A stretch of 64,000 bases of DNA from Orobanche coerulescens (taxonomy: Eukaryota; Streptophyta; Magnoliopsida; Lamiales; Orobanchaceae): assembly GCA_033398695.1 (NCBI GenBank), contig CM065804.1, positions 32,915,001 through 32,979,000 on the forward strand. The letters run 5' to 3'. Shown here one piece after another: positions 1 to 11,431 of this stretch. Below the pieces are notes generated by a model. The model was not told the origin of the DNA. It saw only the letters and a program-made list of their open reading frames with translations, and searched no databases. The position numbers were made by a program, and so were the translations under genes. The number at the start of each line of letters is the position of its first letter. The stretch's first letter is position 1.

Positions 1-3000
1 AAATCCAGTCTTCTGGGTGGGTGATCCGATCTCCTCTTCTATGCTTGGATATCATTTCAACTTGAAGAGGAAGCTTTCCTTCTTCTAACATCTTCATAAA
101 TTTATCTGCAACCTCCGCTAATGTTTTATAACCTTTGAAGATGGCGGATTCCCTGACGAGTTTAACAAAATATCTCACCAGTTCATTTTTCCTCCATTGC
201 TTCACTTCTTCAGCAGTGGGATGGCGGTTGGTTGGCAGACGAATTTCAGAAGGTCTTTGGATAATGCTTTGCCATGGGACATTGGGGTCATGAAACTCAG
301 GTCGAGAACCTGAAATCTTGTAACTTTGAGAGGGAGCAGCTAATTTGTTTAGCTCTGCGGTAATGCTGTCTTGAGCAACATTAAATTCCCTTTCGTGCTA
401 AAGCCTTGTTCTCCTTGCGGCTTCTCTTGCTTCTTCCCCCCTTTTGGCGTCATCAAGACGTCCTAGGATCTCCAGTGCGGCATCCTATTTCTTCTAAATG
501 TTTGACATTCTCTCGACAAGGGAGGAGAGCACTTGCGACATATCTTTGATATTCTTGTCATGGGCGCGCAGATGAGAAGTTGTTTCGATCATGGCTGCTG
601 TTGTCTTGGCCTCAGATATGCGAGTTTTAGATTCCTCTTCTCTCAGGATCTTTTCTTGCTTCTCTTGCAGATTGGCTAGGGCCTGTTTGAAGACATGTGG
701 CAGGACAGTGAAGGCTTCGACAAAACGAGAAGCTTCATGCCTTAAACCAGTCATTTCTTCAACTGCCGATGTGTGCATCCAATCTAAAGCTTTTTCAACT
801 GAGTGAAGGGCATTCACTGCATCCTGAATGAATACTATTTGGAGGCCAAGAGCACGCAATCGCTCTTTTTTAGCTTCAGTGAGAGGAGAATCCGGCTTGG
901 CAAAATCTTCTGATCCATTCAACCTTCTCAAATTCACGTCAGGGCGTGAATTGAGTTGGACATCCTCAGGTATCGTACCTTCGTCGGATTCCAAAACGGT
1001 GGTGGGGCGGGAGCAGCTGGTGTGGGTTCGGCAGCAGGAGGTGCTGTATCCTTTTGTTCTGAAGAGGTGTCTGTAGACATGGGTACAGGAGGGACTGATT
1101 CCTCCTGGTGTCTCTCAGCTTCCGCCTGTTCTGGCAGAGGGACTGATTCCTCTTGCTGGACGTCGCGTGATTCTTCTTCTTCTTCTTCTTCTTCTGCAGC
1201 AGGATCGGGTGCCTATTCCAAAACGAATGGTTGCTCCTTCGCTATAGGAGGGACTGATTCCTCCTGGTCGGGATTAATTTCTTGCTGATGCGAGGGTGGC
1301 TCATCACGGCTTGATGTCCCTTCACCATCTTGTTGAGCTTGGGGGACATCTCTTTCCTGAGCCTCCTCACGGCTCATTCTCAGACCTGCCTGAAAGGCAT
1401 CGTCATCGTCGTCTGAGTCGTGGTCTTCTTTTGGATCTTGGGGAGAGTCCTCGGACTTATCTTTTCCTTTCCATCTGGCATCTGATTTGTGCAAGAGATG
1501 GCTTTCAATTAACGATTTGCAACAAAGATTATCCCATTGGATCAGGGCCTCAACATCTGTCGAGTCTGTCACTTCCAATACAAATCTTTCTTCATCGCTC
1601 CAGTCGCTCCAGTTGTATAAGGTGTCGTAAAGAGCTAGCCGGAAGCTTTTCCATTGAAGGAATCTTTCATAAGCCTGATCAATTTTCACAGACAGAAGGG
1701 TTGCATTGATAATCGAGTCCTGGGAGGGACTTCGTACAATGTTTGTATCCGCTGTATCGATGGGTTCCTCTACAGGTGTGGGATCCTGTATGGAAGAGGG
1801 ATTCCTTACAGGGGATGGTGCCCCCGAAGGAAGGTGAATCCTGTACGGGTGTGGAATCCCGCATAGGAGAGTTAACTGTTGGCTCCAAAGGGGCAGCCGA
1901 CTCGCTAGAGTCATCCAAGTTGGAAGATGTCCTTTCACCCGTCGTTGCCGCCAAAGGCTCGGGATTTACTGTCGAGACAGTAATGGGCATCTCTTCCACA
2001 GGGGTTGGGCCTTGGGGTAATTCAACAGTGGGTTGCGCCACACTGAAGCATCCTCGGAGGTTTTGGTGGATTTAGCTTTTATGAGCCTCCTTAGCTTCCT
2101 TTTTGGCTTCTCAGCAGCAACTGGAGTCTTTCTATGAGATCTCTCGTGTTTCTTGGAAGATTCCACACTCTGGGATTTTGAAGAAACATCCCTTGGATCT
2201 TCAGAAACGGGCATACTGTGGACTTTTGGTTGGTTGCAGACCAGGGTGCTCTGGTTAAAAGCCGAAGGCTTGACGCCTCCTAAGTAGATTCGGGAACTTA
2301 TTTTCTTAGCATCTGCGGATTGTGGTAATCCGCATTTCATCAAGATGTAGTTCAGAAACAGACCAAACGATTTCTTTTGCGACGCAGGTTTCGACACTTC
2401 TTCCTGCAGACGCTTCAGAATTATCTGGCATCAGTTGACCTTTTCACAGGTCATGATCGCTACCATCATCCTAAATCTAAGGTTAGTGCACATTTCAAAT
2501 GCACCAGTGCGATTCTCTATGATTCTGCAACAAAAGTCATGCAAGTACACGTATGGCAAACAGAAATTCTTCTTGTGACAGGTAGTGTGAACTGATTCAA
2601 CTGAAGCTGAACCTGTGAACAGGCCATAGTACTTGGTCAACAGCTCTTGATACCCAAAAGTCTCAAGTTCTTCCATGGTCAGGCCATCAGCGGGCAGCCT
2701 GAAGATTTTCTGGAGAAGATCTCGGTCGATGCAGATCTCCACTCCACGAATAACAGCGGTGATGTCAGCGACGTGGCCTCCCTGGGCCAGTGACAGAAAA
2801 CGGACAGCAGCGTTGAGATAGAAATCCTCAACCAAATGGACGTCGTATTTCTCGGCGGTGTGGCTTCCAAGGCAGTAAAGGCCTTGCTGACGTATCCTGG
2901 TGATGATGAACTCCATGGGTTCGAGTCATTTGTTTCAGTGAGTATTCGTTTGATGACAACAGATCTGGAGAAGATCCGTCCATCAATGATGTTCGAGGCT

Positions 3001-3038
3001 TTCTTGAGGGCGGAGGCAGAGGTCTGAGCAGACGCCAT
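1..3038 (-). pseudogene. Extra ORF (env position) downstream of Sirevirus pol, decayed
   Basis: A long reading frame starts at an ATG at 3038 (MASAQTSASALKK...) and can be followed to the window edge through frame changes near 2915, 2040, 1840 and 1000-1200. In-frame stops lie near 2431 and 494, with two more between 494 and 380. The N-terminal part (about 2916-2431) is a compact domain with motifs such as IFRLPADGLTMEEL and RFRMMVAIM. The middle is low-complexity, rich in Pro/Ser/Glu with an Asp run near 1400. The C-terminal part (994-494) is helical and coiled-coil-like, and the frame continues open over most of 1-380. I recall similar uncharacterised proteins in Gesneriaceae retroelements. 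No transmembrane segment or signal peptide is evident, so 'env-like' describes position only. Confidence 0.6.
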
Positions 3039-3815
3039 TGGTGAATCTCAAGAAAATATGAAAGATATTAAGAGAAATTTGCAGTAAAACGCAAAGAAAA
3101 CTTGTAGGCTGTATTTGCTTGAGTACTCTTAAATTATGCAGAAAGAGTAAAGAGTCTCAAATGGCAGTATCAGTCCTTTTATAGTGGGCGGCGAAGAAGG
3201 GTTTCTCAGAGAACGAATGGTCAGATTTAATGGATGGGAACCGGTTTTTGAAATGAACGGTCATGATGGACTTTGTATAACTGGTACACTTTATCCATCG
3301 AATTTTAAAATAGTAGCGGGTCCCACTTCTGATATTTGTTGTTACCCTCAATGCCTGAAACGGCGGTATTAAACATTAAACAATTTGAAAACATCGCGGC
3401 TTTTGAGATTCAGTTGTCCAGATATCGTGTAAGGCATTTAATGTAAATGACGTTTGACATGAAAATAGGGCATGTGGAAAAAAATTATTTATAAAATAAA
3501 ATATTATAAAATATTATATATACTGAATCGAGATCCTATAGTATGTGCTGTCTCCGCGACGATACAGTGTTCCCCCTTAAAAGGTACATATAGGTTTTAA
3601 TTCCATACAACAACTTTTGGATTAATGCTGTATTCATGGGTCGTACTGTATTCCCCCTTAATTATTGCACACGTCAGCTGTAGGATGATTCATATCACTC
3701 TATTCACTACAGTGCTGTATTGAAGGTTCTGAGTGTACAGATAATTAATGGTGGATACTGTATTCTTGGGTCTTAAATCATTCCCCCTCAATTGTTGAGT
3801 AAAAGCAGTGAATAA
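3039..3815 (-). other. Non-coding pol/extra-ORF spacer with three polypurine-like tracts
   Basis: There is no coding signal here. On the minus strand three near-identical purine tracts of the type TTAAGGGGGAA / TTGAGGGGGAA occur at 3570-3582, 3651-3661 and 3781-3791. The one at 3781 lies just after the pol stop. Repeated polypurine tracts between pol and the 3' LTR are a described Sirevirus trait. The stretch from 3039 to about 3560 is AT-rich and holds the presumed leader of the extra ORF. Confidence 0.6.
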
Positions 3816-5381
3816 TTACAGGGAATCAGGCTGTAGTAATCCCAATTCTTGTCGAAGCATGTTAAATCTTGCTGTGTCGAGAGGCTTGGTGAAGATGTCG
3901 GCCAACTGAATATCTGTATGAACCTTTTCTAGCCGAACATCGTTGTTCTCGACATGATTCCTTATGAAATGATGCTTCATGTTGATATGCTTAGTGCGCG
4001 AGTGCAGGACAGGATTGTGCATTATTGCAATTGCACTCGTGCTATCACACATGATTGGCGCTTCCCTGGCTTCAATTCCATAATCTGACAACTGTTGTTG
4101 CATCCAAAGAATCTGCATACAGCAACTTCCAGCAGCATAGTACTCTGATTCAGCCGTGGAAAGTGAGTTTGCCAATTGCTTCTTACTAAACCAAGAAACA
4201 AGTCTAGGTCCAAGGAAGTGACAAGTTCCACTTGTACTCTTCCTATCTAGCTTGCAGCCTCCGAGATCCGAGTCGCTGTATCCAACTAAATTGAATTCGC
4301 CTTCTTTATAATACCACAGTCCTACATCGACTGTTCCTTTGATGTACTTCAGGATTCGTTTAGCTGTATTGAAGTGTGATTCCTTGGGTGCTACTTGATA
4401 TCTCGCACACACTCCAACAGCAAACTGGATATCGGGCCTGCTAGCCGTTAGGTACAGGAGAGAGCCAATAAGCTTCCTGTAGAGTGATTGGTCAATCGAC
4501 TTTCCAGCTTCATCATCACTAATTTGCACGGAAGTGCTCATGGGAGTTGGCGATGATTTGGAAATGTTCATTCCAAATTTGTTGAGAAGCTCCTTGCTGT
4601 ATTTTTCCTGATTGATGAAGATCCCTGTAGGCAACTGCTTTACCTGTAAACATAGGAAATAACTAAGTTCTCCCATCATACTCATTTCAAATTTACTTTG
4701 CATGAGATGAGAGAACCTTTGACACAAAGCAAGGTTAGTTGAACCAAATATAATATCATCTACATATATTTGAACCATTAGAAGGTCATCACCTTCCTGT
4801 ATTTTGAAAAAGGTTTTGTCCACAACACCTTTCTCAAATCCATTATTGGTTAGATACTGGTACAGGGTCTCATACCATGGTCTAGGGGCTTGTTTAAGTC
4901 CATACAGTGCTTTCCATAGCCTGTAAACTAAATAGATGCCGTCTGTGTTGGCAAACCCTGGTGGTTGTTCAACATAAACTTCTTCGACAAGGTCTCCATT
5001 CAGGAATGCACTTTTGACATCCATTTGATATACAATGAAGCTCTTATGGGCTGCAAAGGCTAAAAATATCCTAATGGCTTCTAGTCTGGCTACAGGGGCA
5101 AACGTTTCATCATAGTCTATGCCTTCTTCCTGTCTATAGCCTTGTGCGACTAGTCTGGATTTGTTCTTTATGTTCAGTCCATTTCGATCCTTCTTGTTTC
5201 TAAATACCCATTTGGTTCCTATAACCGATTGATGCGTAGGTCTGGGTACAAGATACCATACATTGTTTCTTTCGAAACCGTTTAGCTCTTCTTCCATAAA
5301 TGTTATCCAATGAGAATTATTAAGAGTGACTATGGTAGAAACAGGTTCGGACTGGGCTAAGAATACAACAATAGTGCACAT
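3816..5381 (-). pseudogene. pol: Sirevirus pol: reverse transcriptase and RNase H
   Basis: This is a 521-residue open stretch of copia pol. It copies element RNA into DNA and degrades the RNA strand inside the virus-like particle. RT motifs are visible in order: WVFRNKKD and RLVAQGYRQ (fingers), [27 protein letters not shown] and the catalytic [10 protein letters not shown]. RNase H follows with GYSDSDLGG, a SE-YYAA motif, CDSTSAI and [10 protein letters not shown]. The stop at 3816 is the natural end of pol, 25 bp from the first polypurine tract. The frame is interrupted upstream (5382-5414), where it would join integrase, so the whole pol is not functional although this part is intact. Confidence 0.9.
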
Positions 5382-5414
5382 GTTGAGTCTTCTAAGCTCG
5401 GATTGAGATTTCCA

Positions 5415-6575
5415 TTAAGGAAATGGTGATTTCTCAGTATCTAATTCTTCTTGTGCACACAATACATTTCCTTGTGTACTCTGTATTCTCCTACAGGTAG
5501 AAACACCAGCATCTATGTTTCCAATGATCAGCTCTTGCGGGTGATCTCTCAACCATCTTCGGTCGGGTTCTAATTCAGGGTCCCGTACTGTATCGAGAGT
5601 TTCTGTAGATACAGCTTCAGCTTGTACAACATCAGCTTCATCTACTTTAATCCTTACAGCTGCGGGGTTGATTTCTAGGTCAACGACAGGTTCTATGGGA
5701 GTTGGTGGATCTAAGTTGGAGAGTTGTTGGATGTTCTGAGTAACAGCCTCTACTCCTTTAGGGTCATGGTGAGGTTGGTCGAACACTACATGAACTGATT
5801 CCTCGATCGTCAGCTTCCTTTTATTAAAAATCCTGAAAGCTTTACTGACGGAGAAATATCCTACAAAAATTCCTTCATCTGACTTCTCATCGAAGGTTCT
5901 AAGTTGATCCTTCCCATTATTCAACACATAACACCTGCATCCAAAAATTTGAAAGTACGAAACTAACAGAGTTTTGTTGTTCCATACCTCGTATGCTGTT
6001 TTGTTGTGGTGCTTGTTGACGATACAGCGGTTTTGAGTGTAGCATGCTGTATTGGTTGCTTCACCCCAGAAACGTTGTGGTAACTTGCTTGCGGCAATCA
6101 TTGTCCTTGTCGCTTCGTTCAACGTCCTGTTATTTCGCTCGGCAACACCATTTTGTTGAGGTGTACGGGCAGCTGAGTATTCGTGTTGTATCCCATTCTC
6201 CGAACAGTACTGCTCTATAAAGCGGTTAGTAAATTATGTACCTCTGTCGAAACGAATGGACACAATACTCAATGCCTTTTCATTTTGAAGCTTTCTCAGG
6301 AGCTCGGGCAACTTTGATGTTGTGTCCTTCTTCTTGCTTAGGAAAATCGTCCAAGCATACATGGAGTAATCAACATCAACAACAAGGCGGTATTTCTTAC
6401 CTCCCAAACTTACTAGGTCGACAGGACCATATAGATCCATGTGTAGCATCTCCAGCACTCTGTGGGTTGAAAGGTAGGATTTGCTCTTTAGGGTGGACTT
6501 GATTTGTTTGCCTTTCTGACATGGTCCGCAGACGCTGTCCTTTTTGAATGACACGTTTGGCAATCTTCTTACCAT
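5415..6575 (-). pseudogene. pol: Sirevirus pol: integrase
   Basis: Copia integrase inserts the cDNA into chromosomes. The N-terminal zinc-binding end is seen as SVCGPCQKGKQIKS. The core has LHMDLYGPVD (first acidic residue), then IRFDRGT (second), and downstream QQNGVAERNNRTL containing the third acidic residue. A stop codon (TAA, about 6235) falls directly after RFDRGT, where the family normally has Glu, and splits the core. The C-terminal part (FWGEATNTACYTQNRC, FGCRCYVLNN, KSDEGIFVGY) is open from 6122 to 5415. It ends in a variable linker before RT and another break at about 5400. Confidence 0.85.
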
Positions 6576-7060
6576 TCCCTATCTTGAGAGCTTGTTGATT
6601 GTCTTGAAGTTGACATGAGACATCCTCTTATGCCATAACCATCTTAGATCTGCAATGCCTTTGGCAACAAAGCATGGAATAAAGGAGCTCATAGGCTTCC
6701 AGTCAGCAATATACATGTTACCTGATCTACTTCCTGTAAGCACAACTTCTTTGGTCTAGATGTTCTTGACTCTACATCGATCTATATAGAATTTCACCGA
6801 AAACTGTTTATCACAGAACTGGCTAATACTAAGTAGATTGAACTGTAAGCCTTCAACATATGCAACATCGGTGACTTTGAATTTTCCTACAAGAAGGTTT
6901 CCTTTCCCTCTTGTTCTTCGTTTAGATTTATCACCGAAGCGCACTTTTGGACCGCGACCTTCTACGAAATCTGATAGCTTGCTTCTATCTCCGGTCATGT
7001 GCCGAGAGCATCTACTATCGAAGTACCAGATGTCCTCCTCTTGGATGTCCTGTATATAAA
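6576..7060 (-). pseudogene. pol: Sirevirus pol: protease and GAG-pre-integrase region
   Basis: The aspartic protease active site reads WYFDSRCSRHMTGDRS at about 7040-6990. Copia elements normally have Asp-Ser-Gly here, so the glycine is replaced by arginine (a single G-to-A change), which should abolish activity. It is followed by NLLSISQFCDKQ and, after in-frame stops at about 6756 and near 6580, by the WLWHKRMSHVNFKTINKLS pre-integrase motif. The polyprotein would be cut by this protease into capsid and enzymes. Confidence 0.8.
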
Positions 7061-9333
7061 TAGATTAAGTGGATTTAGGTCCCCTTTGATTTTTGGGTCC
7101 ATGAATGTTAGTGCCTTTTGGTACACATATTTTCCTTACAGCAATTGGTTTACTATAGGTCATATTCGGTACACTGTTGCGGTATCTACGTGGGGCATAT
7201 ACGTAGTCGCTATAACCATGATAATTGTTATGCATGTAAAATTCAGGGTTATTATTATTAGTCCAGTACGAGTGCCGTCTTGGAGGTGGAGCCATTTTCT
7301 TTGGCCTTACAACTTGCCTTCTGGGTCTCCAGTTGGATTCCCAACGCTGTTGGTGATATTATGCGGACACTTGCTGTCTCGATGGATAATGCGGCTCCTG
7401 TATTTGGATAGTACTGCCGTGCGGGCCTTTGGTATTTGGATACAACCTTCTTTCTGAACGGCTGTTGGCGCTGTTGATATGCTAGGGGAGCATGCTGTTG
7501 CGTGCGCCTTACAGGTTGGAACGGCTTATGATTCCGCTGTCTGGAATAGGATTGCGGGGGCGGAATGACAGCCTTCGCTTTTCGCGGTGCAACAGGTTCC
7601 TTCACAGGACTAGGGGTATCTTTCGATACAGGAATGTGTTCCACACTCTTGACGAACACAGTACTAGTTTTCCCTTTGTTTGAACATGAGATGTATCCTA
7701 AGCCACTTTTATCATGAGCATGTTGCCCAGTGCTTAGAATTTCTTCCATTCTTTTGGATGATTTCTCGAAAGATTTCAGAATGGTCTCAAGTTCATCTTC
7801 GCGTTTTTCGAGAGTTTTGACTTTGGCTTGAAGTAGAATGAAATCATTTGTCTTGCTCTCATTGTGAGTTTTAACCTCACTTAGTTCATGAGCAAGTTGA
7901 TGATTGCTCACCATGAGTTTTTCATAATCGACTTTGCTGGTTTCACAATCAATAGACATATTTTCATAATTTATTTTCAGCAAGTCATTTTCATCTTTCA
8001 GCTCTAGGTTGGACAGTTGGAGCTGTATATTCTCATTTTTCAGTGTCTCATGGGCCTTTTAAATGTTTTTAAACTCATTCATCATGTTTTCAAAAGTATG
8101 AGATGCATTGGCAGGAATGATTGAGGTTGAGCTTACCTCATCGTCGCTATCTTCACCTTCCGGAATGTCCTTGGCCATAAAGCACATATATGCTTTATCA
8201 TCGAACTCATCGTCAGATGAATCACTTTCAGTGACCACCTAAAGACATTCTTCGGATTTGGATGGTGTGGGGGAGGTTTTTGATTCTCCGATCAGGGCCT
8301 TGAGCTTTTTTTTCCAAGCACGTCTTCGTTCATCTCTCTCTTGTTGCTCGGCCTCCGGCAACCTTTGAACTTTGGGACGAGGACATTTATTTGCATAATG
8401 TCCTGGATTCCTGCAATTATAGCACAAGTTAGAATCACCGGATGAAGTTTCGATACTTACCTTGTGGACAGGCTTGGGCCTGTAGGGAGTCTTTCCATAC
8501 TTTTTGACGAACTTCTTGAACTTCTGCATGAGAAGCACCATTTCATCTTGAGACAGGATGTCGTCGTCACTGTCAGCATTCTTTTGACTAGGCTTTGAAG
8601 AGCTAGGCATGCTGTGTCGACGATTCGATACAGCGGCTAGTGCTGTAACCTTTGAAAGACATTCTTCAGCTTTCTCTCCTGTCAATATCATACTCAAAAG
8701 CTTTGAGGTCAGAGAAGAGATCAAAAGTAGATATTTCATTTAAATTACAAGACACATGCATAGCTGTGGTCTTAATGTCCCATCGGGCAGGGAGAGATCT
8801 GAATTTTTTTAAATTCTTCTCCTTTTGGGTATAAATTTTGCCCAAAGCTTCAACTTCACCAACAATTCCAGTGAATCTGAGGTCAAGTTCCTCAAGTGTT
8901 TCAGTTGATTTCATTTCAAAAGATTCAAATTGCTGAGTGAGTTTTGAAATTTTTTTTCTTTTGAGAGCTCAGTTCCCTCACAAATCAACTTAAGTTTATC
9001 CCAGATTTCCTTGGCTGTTTTACAGCTCTTTACCTTCGAGAATGTGCCTTTGTCAAGAGTGACAAACAACACATTCTTTGCAACTTTGTCGAGGTTGGCG
9101 CGCTTTCGTTCATCTGTGGTCCATTGTTCGCACTCCTTCTTGAGCATCTCAGCGTGGGCTTGGCCTTAAATCCTTGCGGCCGTGTTTACCTTCATGATCT
9201 TGATGGGACCATCATGTATAACAAAAATCATCTCTTCGTGCATTGCTGCAAGATGAGCCTCCATCCTGATTCTTCAATCATCAAATTCATTAATAGAGAA
9301 CATAGGTACTTTGTTGATCATTGATGTATCCAT
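7061..9333 (-). pseudogene. gag: Sirevirus gag (capsid, zinc knuckle, coiled coil), broken
   Basis: The probable start is the ATG at 9333 (MDTSMINKVPMF), about 95 bp inside the primer site. Capsid-type sequence follows (9147-8666: KEIWDKLKLICEGTE, LEELDLRFTGIVGEVEALGK). A CCHC zinc knuckle, CYNCRNPGHYANKC, lies at about 8385-8427 and would bind element RNA. A heptad-rich coiled coil covers about 7983-7730. A basic, Pro/Gln-rich tail runs to the protease. Breaks: stops after EFDD (TGA) and in ARI-GQAH near the start, and frame changes near 8911, 8700 and 8100. Gag is unusually long for copia, as in Sireviruses. Confidence 0.8.
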
Positions 9334-9428
9334 ATGAGAATAAAGGAATGAAAAAGATTGTTTTAAAAATAAGTGATTTGGATCTGATTCGGTTAAAAAT
9401 ACGACTGATTATTTTTAGAATCAACCAC

Positions 9429-9440
9429 TCTGATACCACT
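9429..9440 (-). promoter_or_regulatory. Primer-binding site (tRNA-Met type)
   Basis: On the minus strand the sequence AGTGGTATCAGA directly follows the LTR. The core TGGTATCAGA is the standard plant retroelement match to the 3' end of initiator tRNA-Met. It is intact here, unlike in the Angela copies and chromovirus B. Confidence 0.9.
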
Positions 9441-10643
9441 TGTTGGCCACTAAGTATACTGGATACAGCTTGGAAAGTGTTTTAAACAACAAGCTGTACT
9501 GATTTTAAATATGAGTGTGTAGCGGAAGTCTTAAATACAGTAAGTTGTTGTGGATACAACAACTCGATGTGCAGTGTATACTTAAATAATCACAGTTAAA
9601 TGAAACAGTAAAAGCTGAAGGTAAATAACACAATATTTAAGTGGTTCGAGGTAAACCCCTCTACGTCCATTGGTCCTCCACACAGGAGTAAAAAGATTTA
9701 TTATAATTATTGCGTACACAACTACGTAATTATAACAATACTAATCAATATATCGTTCACACAGATTTATATAAAGATCTTAGGTTCAACCGTTCACACA
9801 GATTGGTTTGAGCTAATGCTTGACTGACTTCTTCACACACAGTTCTGAAGCTTCGTCTTCTTCGATACAAATCCTTCACACACAGTTCGGGAGAATCAAA
9901 GATTCTCAGTCCACACAGGGCTGATGGGTTTGTTCAAAGATTAGAACAAGGTTGAACAACATCTATGACTTTCTGCACTGTAAGCTGATGATGTGTTGTT
10001 CAAGAGTTGAGCACTGTATATCTCTGTGTATCTGAATAGCAGTGAGCTTTGGAGATATGTTTTGATCTGATGAATATGATGTAAGCTTTTGATAACGTTG
10101 GTATTGGTAACTGATCTTCAATGCCTTGAGGAGATATATATAGTCTTCTGACAATATATCCCTTGAGATAAATCCGTTGAGCAAGATTCCGTTCCAACGG
10201 GAATAAAACATGATCTGGATTTTGCGCTTGTTTGAAGATCTTTTGACTTGCAGTATTTAAATACTTTATCCTTTAGTATTTAAATACTTCTTTATCAATA
10301 GGACTTGACTTCTAGCGAATACTGAAGATTCCTTCTTTGTCCTATTGAGAGCTGTATGGAAGGATTACGTATTTATCAATTCGAGACAGCTTCCATACTT
10401 AGTTTTTATGAGACTTCTTTGCTGAATGGTAGATTCCTCTATATGATGGATCTACAAAAGGTCTTCGATGTAGGTTGACACTATCGATCAGCTTATCGAT
10501 ACAGTTTCCTTACTGTATGCAGGATTGGCATATTATCAAAACATCATAACACTATAACTCGATATAGGGATTGTTTATCCTGACTGTTTCGATACCGGGT
10601 ATTGTTATTCTAATAGTTTCAGATAAGGATTGTTATCCCAACA
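9441..10643 (-). repeat. Sirevirus 5' LTR
   Basis: The 1203-bp LTR starts TGTTGG and ends CCAACA, which is a 6-bp terminal inverted repeat. It lies directly next to the primer site. On the minus strand a TATA-like CTATATATATC lies at 10133-10143, and the R/U5 side is at 9441-10130. Several ACACAG-containing words repeat between 9675 and 9920. No partner LTR is in the window, so LTR divergence cannot be judged. Confidence 0.85.
10252..10288. repeat. Two 14-bp palindromes upstream of the Sirevirus TATA box
   Basis: The perfect palindrome AGTATTTAAATACT occurs at 10252-10265 and again at 10275-10288, about 110 bp upstream (minus-strand sense) of the TATA-like box. Position and duplication suggest U3 control elements; this is inference. 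Confidence 0.7.
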
Positions 10644-11054
10644 AAGTTGCCTGCCGATGTGGCAACAAGAGGTGGTGAGGGTCAGCTGGATCTCATCGTG
10701 GTCACTTATTCGGATGGATTGTGGGAGAGGCCCACTCCAGAAACTAATTCTGGAGGAGGGATGGAGGTCGGATAAGATGCCAGCTCGATGTAAGTGTCTG
10801 ATATTCGGAAGTGGAAAAAGGTCTTCCTCGTGCCTATGAAAGTGAAGTGTTTCAGGTCGTACTTTATGGAAAGGGTAATACAGGCTCTTATTGGCTGATA
10901 GGGGATGTGGCGTCATATGCTGATCGTTAGAGTTTGATATCCTCTACCTCGTATTTTGGCAGAGTGTTGGAAGGGGTGGAGCCACTCGATCGATCAAATC
11001 CATCAGAATTCCAAGATGCCGATGATGAGCGAGCTGGTGCTGTTTCACAGGGCG
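10644..11054. other. Unassigned stretch between Sirevirus and LTR C
   Basis: This is about 410 bp with short open frames on both strands that resemble nothing I recognise. It directly flanks the Sirevirus LTR (candidate target duplication AAGTT at 10644-10648) and precedes the TGTAATATCC start of LTR C. No polypurine tract precedes that LTR, so this may be the original flank of element C. Confidence 0.4.
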
Positions 11055-11431
11055 TGTAATATCCTGAATTTCTACTACGGTTGTTTAATATTATTTTATC
11101 CGAGTCATGTTGTACAGTGTGGGATCTGTACTATGTGGATAAAATAATTGAAGGACTGAGACATTTGTATTGATATAATCGTCGTACTTGGTCGACAATT
11201 GTATTTCAAGATATCGTGTATCAGATTGTTTTAATTATGATATCGAGTGTATCGTATGAGAATGTTATTGGGACGAGTTTATGTGTGTGTGTGTGTATAC
11301 GTAACCAGTATGTCGAGATGGACAGGAACAGTTGGAATTGGCTAAGTTCAGAAGTCATTATGTACGCTAAGCTGAGAAGCTTAAGTACGTTAAGTTGGTA
11401 AGTATAACGTACATTATGTATCATGCATTAC
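11055..11431 (+). repeat. LTR C, left part (chromovirus-like)
   Basis: It begins TGTAATATCC, the same start as the LTRs of chromoviruses A and B read in their own sense. It ends inside a TTACGTACGTTA-type motif cluster (TTAAGTACGTTAA and ATAACGTACATTAT at about 11380-11420). The Athila element interrupts it after ATTAC (11427-11431), and the sequence resumes at 58153 with a second ATTAC. It contains a short (GT)n run at about 11283. No coding sequence is present. Confidence 0.65.

Larger units (their letters stand above)
1..10643 (-). mobile_element. Sirevirus-like Ty1/copia retrotransposon, 3' end beyond window
   Basis: The element reads right to left: 5' LTR (9441-10643), primer site complementary to tRNA-Met (9429-9440), gag, protease, integrase, RT and RNase H (copia order), a non-coding stretch with three polypurine-like tracts, then a long extra ORF that runs off the window. 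The extra ORF behind pol, repeated polypurine tracts and a long gag with a coiled coil between zinc knuckle and protease are known Sirevirus features, so the lineage call is an inference from layout. The LTR ends TGTTGG...CCAACA. The 3' LTR and left target duplication are not visible; AAGTT at 10644-10648 is the candidate right duplication. All coding parts are broken. Confidence 0.75.

Noticed and set aside
591..1288. Open plus-strand frames opposite the extra ORF
   Set aside because: Ser/Cys-rich shadows of the minus-strand repeats; the minus strand has coherent domains.
10644..11054. Possible host gene fragment
   Set aside because: Short frames on both strands without motifs, splice pattern or conserved domain that I can recognise.
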